Assembly (NCBI GenBank): GCA_013396655.1
Contig: WBMV01001117.1
Coordinates: 1,134,491-1,198,490, forward strand
Length of the DNA stretch: 64,000 bases
From: Campylorhamphus procurvoides
Taxonomy: Eukaryota; Chordata; Aves; Passeriformes; Dendrocolaptidae
Direction of reading: 5' to 3'
A program made the translations under genes and the position numbers. Under the pieces are notes generated by a model. That model ran no database searches, was not told the origin of the DNA, and saw only the letters and a program-made list of their open reading frames with translations. The stretch's first letter is position 1, and each line of letters begins with the position of its first letter. Positions 54,901 through 64,000 of the stretch are shown here, piece by piece.

Positions 54901-57144
54901 CTGCTTTTTCACTCCACACTAGACAACTTGGTGTTAAAGACAGGGTTTGTGGCATCACCATCATGTTTTATCCAGGGGCACTCAAAGAGGACCCAACAGC
55001 TACCAAGAAAAGCACAATACTTTCACCATTCCACACCAAGCAGCACAGAAACCCTTTACAGATGACCCGAAAGTAGTAAAGCAATTGAAACAAGGATGGC
55101 CACATTTCTTGATTGTACAAGCTGCTTGTTTGTCTTCATAGTTCTGACAGTTGTAAAGACTGTCACATTCCACAGAGTCCCTGGAGATAGCTAAAGGTCT
55201 GGGGATGGCAACTGCTGCCCTGTTTTGGGTTGGGAATTGGACATGTGCCACCAGTTCAGCAGAGTGCCACTGATTTCAATCACTTCAGCAGCCTCATCTC
55301 CTCCAAAACACTCAGCAGCAGCATTCTGCTGAGAGCCCCATGATGCAGCCTGGGCATAGCCACCACCCCTGAACTACTTAGGAGCCATGCAAGATGCCAA
55401 AGCAGCAGGAAACCCCTGCAAACAAATTTTCACTTGATAAAGCTACATGCAAACTATAGGAAACTGCTGTACTCTGAGATCCAGGAGAAAAACAGCAATG
55501 CCAAAAGGAGTAAATACATGCCACAACATACAATACACTAAGAACAACACAAGGCAATAAAAAGAGAGTACAATACAAACTGAGTACATCTAACTTCCCA
55601 AATGACTTAAACCACAAAGCCAAACACTGTCCATTTACAGTCTAATCAGCACTGATCGATATATACACACAGACAGTGACACAAACCACACTGCAACAAC
55701 AGTAAAACAGGAAACACATTTAAACATTACCTTTTGAATGCTGTGAGAACTAGGACTAATGTCTTGCTTTCACTGTTCATGCTGAAAGCCAGTAAATGCC
55801 CAGCCTAGCCAGAAGTATCATATTTCAGTTTTGTACAGAGGGTTTCCCATCTCAGTCACCCAAAGCGTAAAATCCCTCAGCAACATTAAGGGAAGATTTG
55901 CTAAGAGCTAAATGAAAATTGATCATTTTCCCACAGCTGTCCCATGTTTCAACCAATCCTGCAAAGGTATTGACATATGGTAATGCCAGCCCAACCCCAT
56001 CCAAAACTTGGAGCAGCTTGCCAAACTCAGGAGCACTGATCAAAGAAAAACTTTAAGACTCAACTCAAAGAATAGTTGTACTCACCTAAGCCTCTTTTTG
56101 TGAGCAAGTGCTGAGAATTCACTGATTCATTGTACAGTGGGGTGATGTATACAGCAGTCAGATTCTTAGTGATAAAACAAGCAAGCAACAATGGCATTAT
56201 GCTGCCTAAAATAGGTGGATATATTTATACTAAACATTCTTTCTCCAGCATGAAAATGAACATCTGCCAGCTCCATCTTAAAAGCTCATGCAACTTCAAA
56301 GAAAAGAGGTCAGTCCAAAGAACTATACACCAAAGGTTTACATTCACTTTAACTTATCCCAGAGAAGAATAAATTACTCCTGTAAAGTGACATATCCCCA
56401 CCATATTCCAAATGACTGGAATAACAATTTAAAGCTTTCCCCTCTGGTTCCCCTATAAAATTTACCTTTCTTTCAATTTAAGAACATTTTTAATGAAAAA
56501 CTAACAATACACTTCAACAGCAGTCTGAAGAACTGAAGCGACTGAAGAGTTTTCAATTTACAAAGCCACAGCACATTTCCACAAGGCAGCTCTCCAGTTT
56601 CATCACAGGGACGCACAGTGCAGTACGCAGATACACCCTTTTTAGATACCATCAGCACAGCTCTAATCCTGGCTCCCTGAGCTGATCTAATACCTGCTGC
56701 TTAACGAAGTTCCACTTCAACTGGACGTACACCACACCACCTTCAGACCCTGTCCACAGCCTCACCACTCCACTCCTGGTGAAGTGGCAGATTTTCCAGA
56801 CTACCTGTTACTATCTTTAAGGTCTGTCTGAAGTCCTGGCTTTGTTTGCTGTTTCTGCTGTTGCAGTGACCCCAGTCCCAGAACTCCCTCCTCAACATTT
56901 GACTTTAAAGTTCAGTTGCAAGTCACAGAGCCTGTTGTTTCCTGTATATTCTTCCTTATTACGCATATTACAGGAGCAGTCAGCTTTACTAAGAACAGTA
57001 GTTGATGGTACTCAATCCCATGCAAGCAAGAGAGAGTCCTCACCACCAAAAACAAAACAACAAAAATTTTACTGGAAATGAACAAAAGATGGAAGCATTT
57101 TCTCTTTGGTGAGCAAAGGAGAAATTAAGTACAAGGTATTAATC

Positions 57145-57235
57145 AGCCTGCCCAAATTCACAGTCAGTGACAGATCTAGGGATTAACTCAGGTCTTGCAT
57201 TCTTGCAATGGGACACAACCCCTCCTGCTAACAGA
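57145..57235 (-). repeat. Possible MIR/CORE-SINE-like fragment
   Basis: CCTGCCCAAATTCACAGTCA (57149-57168), then GTGACAGATCTAGGGATTAA and CTCAGGTCTTGCATTC, resembles in order the reverse complement of the MIR SINE core ('gcccaaggtcacacagctagtaagtggcagagccgggattcgaacccaggtct'). The match is short and could be chance. A MIR-like remnant in a bird would be very old. Confidence 0.3.
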
Positions 57236-60200
57236 GGGAGCAGGAGGCATGATTCCTCTGGAAATAAGGCAGAAGTTTTCTCCCATAAACCACTCATCTA
57301 TACAAAATTAGTAGACACTTGCATAAAAAGTCAGACAGTTCCTGATCACAAGCACAGCCAGCAACAGACAAGACTCCCATCTTCCTAATGATGCCTTCCA
57401 TTTGGGGATATACTGGACATGTAGATACAAAATAGTTAGTTATTCCAGTGCTGCAGGTCTGAAGTCAGACGACAAGGAGACAAATCCAGACAAATTAAAT
57501 TCCACTGATTTCCCGTAAATCAGTGCTGTGCCAAGTCCAGCACAGCAGCCACTATCAGCTACTGTGAGCCAAGGAAGAGGAGGATGACTACTGCCTCCAA
57601 CAACCTCTCTGTTAACAAGGCAGAGGTTGGGATCACTGTAGGTGGAAACTCTTGGCAAAAACAATAAAGCAGCTACTACATATTTCAACAGGTTCAAAGT
57701 AACCTCAGATGTTAGGAGCAGATGCTCTTTTCCACCCCCTGGGATTTTGAAATGGTTTATGTGTTTCCTCCCTACTACCTAATAGAGCAGGGTGCTGAAG
57801 GAATTAGCTACAGAAAGAGCCAGAGCAATACTAATTACCCTCAGCTACCCGGGAGACCAAAGTACCTTCACCTAATTGTGCAATCTCCTCGTTCCCCCAG
57901 CGAGGTCTCTTGCCTCCAGCATCTGAACTGCAAGATAATCCCACTCACCTGTATTTTAAAAGAACATGCTTGAAAATCCTAAATGTCTAAACCAAACTCA
58001 TTACAATTAGTTTCTGCAGCCTATCATATCATATGGGGACTACTGCACTGAAACAAGGGAACTGCTCGTGTCAACACATTTGACACTGTGCTGTCACTAA
58101 CCCTGTTATTAGACTGCACACACGTACCTGAAATCCACATCTGAGATCATTGCCTGAAGCACTCCACAGCCAAGTCTCTGCAAGAGTCTCTCTCACAAAA
58201 TTAAATATTAAATGTGCATCTTAAAGAAATGCCCCGTAGTTTCATATTTATTAACTAAGACATTACTTTTCCACTTACGCATTTTTGAAATGTTAAATAT
58301 AGAACGTTTTAAAGTGCATTTAGTGCTTGTAAAGAGACATGAAAATTGGATTCCTCTAGAGAGCAATCCGTAAAAGACAGCTCTCCCACTCAATTCCCCT
58401 TATCTATATCAGCCCAGCTGCAGAAAGACATCTCATGAAAATAAAAAGATCCCTCAAGTAAAAGGACCTGAAACTTAGCCAAGGCTCAGCAGCTTCACCA
58501 TCGTGACTCCCAAATGCCAGGTGACCATGCCACCCAGGAGTAAGGGCCGACACATGAGTAGAAAACAATGGGCACAGAAGGGAAAACTCAATGAAGACAA
58601 GAACTGCTTCTAAAAGTTTAGACCTATTCCACATGAATCTCAAATGTTGTAAGAAGTCCCCATATGCTCTGAATCCTTGCTCTTTCAGGGAAGCATGAGC
58701 CTACAGGCAAACACTGAGGACACAGGGCTCTCTCCCAGGCCCACAGGCAGCACAGGCTTCTGGAGCACCCAACAGTGCACACCACAGTGAGGATACAGGT
58801 ACTGGCAGTCAGTGATCACATGAGCATTCCTTGTCACTACTTTTGCTGATACCATGCCACCAGAGTGGCCACAGTGGCAATAACAAAGCATACCTGACTT
58901 TCACACATTAAAACCACAGTCCTTAGTCCCATGCCTGTCTTCTCAGCCTGGTTTTCCAAAGCAGTAAGAATGGCTGCATTGCCCCTCCTTCTATCCTCCC
59001 TGCTGCAAGGCCTCCTTAACAGCTTTTGAACTTGACAAACTATCTCAAACTGAGGTAGAAGGCCCAGAGAAAGTTCCTACAATTTTCACAGACTGGCTCT
59101 GAAAGAAACTGGGCAGGACCCAGATGTTATTAGCTGTTTGGAAGAAGCCAGATGTCAAAGTACTAGCTTACTGTCAACCAAACTGTGAGTGGGCAGCTGC
59201 AGAGAAGATGGAGCCTTCTGAGACATGCAGGGAACAGCTGGTATTAATGCAGAAGGATGGGGAGAACCCTCCTTCCTTAGTTTTGCTGTTCATGGAAACA
59301 CGTGGGGGTTATTTGGCACACAGGAGAAACCCACAGGACTTTGTTCTTCATCTCCCCTTCAGGTGATGCAATCAGCAGCACATACAGGTGTGCCACCAAG
59401 AGACCATCACTTTGACAGAATGAGGAGTGATGGGAGTTCAATCCGGCAGCACAGCCTGACATTTGCACAGATAACACACATCCATATAAACAGCAGGTCT
59501 AAAGCCACTAGGACTTGCTTAGCTCCCTCAAATGATTCACAGTTCTCTGGCAACCAAGGCATGACCTGTCCCAGTCACTAAGACTTCCTGCAGACCAGAG
59601 CTGGTAGCATACTCCTTTGTACCCAGCCACAGCTTACCTAGGCAACTGGGAATACAGGGATTTTTAGGAATTTGAGAAAAAAACATGTAGACCCCACCAG
59701 CAATGAAGAGCCACACTCATTTCTTGACCTTCAGGACTCTGGAAGCCATTCAGTGGTGTGTCTCATGGAACATACAGTGCAGATAATTCAATGGGGGCAA
59801 AAAGATAAAAGCACAACAATAAAACAGGGAAGAAAAGAAGCTTTTAAAAACTAAGACAGCAAGAACTTCCTGAACACAAGCTACAATGCAATATGAATGC
59901 TTCTATCCTGCTTAATGTTGCCTCTGGCAATAGGTACAATATAAACTGTTCAGATTGGCGGGATTGCAGATGAGGGTGGGTGGGGACAAGTGAAATAAGG
60001 TGTCTGAGTCTGGACTTCCACTGGTCTTGGTCTCCCCTCAATACTGATTAAAAAAAAGAAAATATTCCAGTATACTTGGGTACAATTACTACTTTTCTAT
60101 AACCAAATATTTACAGCAGTATAAAACCTTTTTGTGGATGTAGTTGTATCCGTGTATGTGTTCCTCACACCAAGAGAGCTTTCTTCCTCTGCTCATAAGG

Positions 60201-63200
60201 GATTAGCTGAAACCATTACACAGCAGCTGTATATTCTTAAGGTTATTGCCTGCACCAGAGGCAGCACAGAGTTTACTTCCAGTAATGCATCTACAGGAGC
60301 ACATCTCTCATGTTGAACAGTCCCTGCTTGTTCCCTTCCTTTTGGAGACACACAGCTCGTTCAGACATACTCCTCTTTAGAAATGACAGCATGTTTGGGT
60401 CTTACCTAATGGGGGCATCACACAGACTGATTAATTAGCATTTGTGAAACACTGTGAAGATTTTAGGTGCTAAGTATTATTATTACTAATTTAATCTGCA
60501 TCCCATTCAATCCTCAGCCTCTCCTGTGAAACTGCCAACAGTGATGCCAATTAGCGGTAATTGTTGTGGTGGCTTTGTGACAAGGCTATTTGCCAACTGG
60601 GAGCGAGACAGAGACCACCAACTCATTTCCCGTGCATTGTCCCACAGCTGCCAACAGCAACAACTTCCAGGAACAGCAACCTGCCCTCCACTCCAGCTAG
60701 AACTCTGCTAGTAGGAGATCCTGCATCCCATTACCAAGTCCCCAGGGACACAGCCTGCAAAACTTTTAATTAGGGATAAAAACGAAGGCACCTTGGTTTT
60801 CCCTCCTACATTTGTTCAGTACATGATCCAACAACTGATGCTGATACTGCAGTATCAAAATGCTAATCTGGAATAATTTCAAATTAAACTTCGCTCGTTT
60901 CCATTCACGCTTGGTGAAAATCACATTTTGATTCACACACAGGCCTCACTGTGGTGGCAAACTGTAAAGGCAGGAGCAATAAAACGAAGGGAATTGAGAG
61001 TGTAGGGTGCAATAAATCTTGTTCTTGGGAGACTGTTAAAAGAGTTTTAACATAAGCAAAGAGGTGTATCTTTTTATCAGCTGTCCACAGAGATTTGGAG
61101 GACTTTGAAGAGACACAAACAACTAACAGTATTCTGCAATCAATGCACATCATCTGAGTACCGAAACTTTAAATTATTTATATATTTTAAATATGCCTAA
61201 TTGAAAGGACAGCAACACATAAACTGTATGAATCATAGCCCTCTCAAGCAATTAGATTTGTTATCCCTGAAGACTGAAAACAGTATGTTGGCTTTTTATT
61301 CTAATGTGAATTCAATCCCTTGTCAGCTGCCCCACGCATGAGAATACACCTCCTCTCTTTCATCAGGAAAGATATCAACAGCAGGAAACTAGCCCTTCTT
61401 TCATCTCTGAGGCACCCACCCACCTTTCCAAAGGGTTTTCAACCAGGTGTGGAAATCTGTTTGAATCTGTGCTGAAAGATCTCTTAATTATTATGGCAAA
61501 GGAGGTAAATCCTTTAAGAACAGCGTGCTTCAAGCAGTAGCCTTCTGGTGTTTACTCATCCAGCAGTTGCTTAGTTTGACAGTGCATCAGAAGAGCTTGT
61601 AAGAAACTTTGGACTTGCACTGTATGGGCACGAAACTCTTACAGAGAGGAGCTGCTTTTTCAGATGTCTTGTTATATAATTAAACAAGAAAGGGGTGTGG
61701 GGGGGAAATCGAGCAAGCTGCCTTTCTGGCACAAACATTACACAGCGCTCACCCTGCCAGCATATTGCATCAGATTCCCACTGCAAGGCCAATTCACAGC
61801 AGCTGAGTAGCCAAGCCCCTGACTGTTATCTCCCGCTAACCTACTTCACGCTCAGAAGGCAGCAAGGATGACTGTGTATTGCATCTTCCTTCCTGAGGAG
61901 ATGCTCACTACACCAGGATTAGTGGGGGTCTCAGCTTTGCAATTAGGCTACAGGTCTCACAAGCATCAGAGAATGCAGTTTTTAAAAAATTTTAAACATC
62001 AAACGCTACCATATGCTGTACAATGAGTAAACTCCAGGTATCTGTTACTCTGTGCTCAGGTCTGTTGGGGTTCTGACACTGTGATGACTACTATTTTATT
62101 ATGTTCCTAGGCATGCTTTGAAACCTTGCAGAAAAGAGGGATTAATTTACCCATCATCAAGTGCTTATCAAGGAAGTCCCCTGAGACTTGCAGGAAGGAG
62201 ACCACACAAACAGGCCTTTGCTCACAGGTCCCCTCACCCGAACACCTGGCCGAGGGCCCCAGACCCTCCCGAACTGGCAACCTTTTTTTCCCATGGCAAA
62301 GATCTGGTCCCAGATAGGACACAATACTTTATGGTAGAGTCCCGCCCCAATAGGGGGAAAAGGAGTTTCTGTTCCCCTTGCTGAAGCACCCTATCGCAGG
62401 CACTTCACAATGGAAATTAAACTTCTTTCCACCATTCCCAGCAATCCAGAAAACAAAAGGTCCAGCAGTCCTGAATCCAATGAGATAAGATACGTGACCT
62501 TTTACACTACAGAAATAAGAGCCCACTCCAAACCCAGCAAGTCAACAGGGAGACTCCCGGTGATCTCAAAGGGCTTTGGATCCGGCCTGCAAATGCAAAC
62601 CTCACTGTGCATTCGGACACTGCTCCACAATGCACTTCCAAACAAAACTATATTTAGATTCAATGGGAATTCTGTAAATCATACAGGAACTCTTTGAATG
62701 AAAACGAAGGTCAGTAGGGTTTGGCTTCCTCTTCAGACCCTCCCCCCCATTCTTGCAAACATCTAGATAAGCATTGTTTAGAAAACAATACATTACTTCC
62801 AAATGTTATCAAAAACCCAACACACGTTTTGTGTGTCCTGAAACAGAATCTCAGGGTCTTCTGTTGCATTTTGCCCCATCAGCTAATCCTCAGGATTTTT
62901 TCAGATGTCTAGACAAGCCTCTGTATCAAGACTATTTTTTCACCTGTACCACCTTTCAAAACCTTTGCTTCAGCGGCTCTGACTAAAGAAAAAGGGATAA
63001 GGATAATAAAGGCCTTTGATATACAGAAAACAAACATGGAAAAGAATTACAGTACATGCAAACGAAGCTGCACCTGTGTTAGAGGGAACTCCGGCATCCT
63101 CATTTACTTTCTGTGTTCCCTACCAGATACGAAGTGCCATCGTGAAGCACAAACGAGGGAAATGGCACAGCCAGTGCTTGCCCGAGGGACATTAAAGACA

Positions 63201-63804
63201 GGGGTGAACCCATCAGCCAGGCGGGTACGTTCAAGTGCCCAGAGGGTGAAAGTACAGCAAAAGCATCCCACTCAAAGTTTCCTCCAGCGCCACAAACGTG
63301 AGTGTGTGATTCTCAGCTGCACTTTATGGATTCTTAGGAAGGAGGAGCTGAACCGCTGCCACAGGCAGCTGCTCTTAGGCAGGATGAAGGCAAAGCCCAA
63401 TCGTAGCAGCGAGCCGGCACGCTCGGGGCAGTGACAGCAGGGCTCAGAGGCACAGGGTCCTGCAGAGCGGCACGGGGAGCTCCGCCGGCACCGGGGCGGC
63501 TCCGAGGGCGCGTCCCGGACGGCTCCCGCACAGCCGCCCCTCCGCTCCCCAAACTCCCTATTTTAACTATTCCTGGCAGCCGGGCGCTGCAAGTGCCGGG
63601 TGAGCGTCCTGCCATGCCACACAGTTTCGCTTTTTCATAAAGTCCAGGAGGGAACTCCTTAAACTTTTGAAGAACCGTCCTGGGTTGCAAACCACCGGCT
63701 TTGCCGTCACGCCCCCCTCCCAAACCCGTGGGGATGTACCTGTGCCCAGACCCGGGGGCCAGGCTCCCGCGCCCCCCTCACCCCAAGCGCTGTGCCCAAC
63801 TTAC

Positions 63805-63890
63805 CAGCACCGCGCTCCCCTCCGCCACCTGCGGAGACAGCACTGCTCAGCAACGCGGGACGCGGAGGCAACGCGGCTCCCCCCCGCTCC
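63805..63890 (-). other. Candidate non-coding leader exon ending at a consensus donor
   Basis: On the minus strand the sequence reads GCGGTGCTG|GTAAGT, with the exon's last base at 63805 and the donor at 63804-63799, inside the CpG island. The upstream limit given is arbitrary, because no start site can be read. If the exon joined the KIF26A exon at 31973 in phase 0, the frame would run back only to a TGA eight codons upstream of GTGGCGGAG, with no ATG, so it cannot supply the expected N-terminus. It may be a 5' untranslated exon spliced to an unseen coding exon, an alternative KIF26A leader, or part of another transcript. An internal 24-nt exon (63828-63805) after CTCCGCAG is also possible, but its pyrimidine tract is weak. 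Confidence 0.4.
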
Positions 63891-63894
63891 GACT

Positions 63895-63908
63895 CCCTCC
63901 CGGGAGGG
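63895..63908. promoter_or_regulatory. 14-bp perfect palindrome in the CpG island
   Basis: CCCTCCCGGGAGGG is its own reverse complement. It lies about 90 bp upstream (minus sense) of the donor at 63804, so it falls in or near a possible core promoter or leader. It may be a GC-box-like or ZNF-type site. No factor can be named with confidence. Confidence 0.5.
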
Positions 63909-64000
63909 GAAAAGAAAAAGTAAAAAAGAAAAATAAAGTGGGGGAACTGACAAAAAAAAAAAGCTCAACCGTGGGGAGGGAGGAGGGTTGTGCCAACTTA

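Larger units (their letters stand above)
31974..63804 (-). other. Upstream KIF26A intron (at least 31.8 kb)
   Basis: This is the region 5' of the acceptor at 31974-31975 on the minus strand. If the donor at 63804 belongs to KIF26A, the whole stretch is one intron; if not, the intron runs past the window. CR1 pieces lie near 40.4, 41.2-42.2, 46.7 and 51.9 kb. The stretches 31974-40400, 42240-46690, 46990-51880 and 51980-63400 look like unique intronic DNA with no exon I can support. I searched by eye for the expected W-C-x2-C and E-L-K-R-Q-A motif of a first KIF26 exon on the minus strand and did not find it. The longest open frame of the window (54197-54718 plus, 173 codons) opens at GTG and resembles nothing known. 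Confidence 0.65.
63400..63920. promoter_or_regulatory. CpG-rich island, probable promoter
   Basis: Base composition changes sharply from the AT-rich intron to GC-rich DNA with many CpG dinucleotides, densest at 63410-63540 and 63690-63905. It contains a GC box (GGGGCGG at 63493-63499, an Sp1/KLF-type site) and a CRE half-site (CGTCA at 63705-63709). No TATA box at a sensible distance was found on the minus strand; CpG-island promoters usually lack one. A consensus minus-strand splice donor sits inside the island at 63804. This suggests transcription leftwards, into KIF26A, although CpG islands are often bidirectional. Open frames through it (63334-63723 minus, 63431-63640 plus, 63667-63936 plus) are Pro/Arg/Gly-rich by composition and match no protein I know. 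The exact transcription start cannot be read from the sequence. Confidence 0.7.

Noticed and set aside
63334..63723. 129-codon minus-strand frame in the CpG island as a possible KIF26A N-terminus
   Set aside because: Composition is typical of translated CpG islands. It lacks W-C-x2-C and E-L-K-R-Q-A, and it lies downstream of the donor at 63804 so would be intronic in that model.
63667..63936. Plus-strand Pro/Arg-rich frame at the right edge
   Set aside because: It is an open frame only because of GC-rich composition, runs into a Lys-rich tail from an A-rich tract and has no recognisable domain.
1..64000. tRNA, rRNA, CRISPR arrays, insertion sequences, bacterial promoters and terminators
   Set aside because: Nothing with the needed structure was seen, and the window is clearly vertebrate nuclear DNA. 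No endogenous retrovirus coding region or LTR pair was recognised either.

Overview
This window reads as a stretch of a bird (or at least sauropsid) nuclear genome. It has large introns, an AT-rich unique background, and interspersed repeats that are almost all CR1-type LINE fragments, the dominant retroelement of birds. There are no operons, ribosome binding sites or dense open frames, so prokaryotic feature types do not apply. Species cannot be fixed by reading alone.

One protein-coding gene can be supported. It lies on the minus strand and I identify it as KIF26A, a kinesin-11-family atypical kinesin. Two coding exons are visible. Exon A (31973 down to 31473, 501 bp, phase 0/0) has a clean polypyrimidine tract and acceptor and a consensus GTAAGT donor. 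Exon B (14158 down to 13992, 167 bp, phase 0 to phase 2) begins exactly in the frame in which exon A ends. Together they encode about 222 residues of the non-motor N-terminal region, including a C-x2-C-x2-H cluster. The motor domain and C-terminus must lie beyond position 1. The expected first coding exon was not found and probably lies beyond 64000.

Layout on the plus coordinates: 1-13991 is the intron after exon B; 13992-14158 exon B; 14159-31472 a 17.3 kb intron carrying three CR1 pieces (21.7-24.4 kb); 31473-31973 exon A; 31974-63800 an intron of at least 31.8 kb carrying CR1 pieces near 40.4, 41.2-42.2, 46.7 and 51.9 kb. From about 63.4 kb to the end there is a GC- and CpG-rich island with a consensus minus-strand splice donor (exon end at 63805). 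It is a plausible promoter and non-coding leader exon for KIF26A or for another minus-strand transcript.

The points most worth checking are the CpG-island donor that does not fit the expected coding first exon, a tail-to-tail inverted pair of CR1 copies at 41.2-42.2 kb that could fold in the primary transcript, a CR1 copy in which the endonuclease part is joined to the reverse-transcriptase part by deletion, and intronic AT-rich blocks with clustered homeobox, POU and nuclear-receptor-like motifs that may be enhancers. I saw no convincing undescribed system. Most open frames of 60-170 codons here are chance frames in intron or CR1 sequence.
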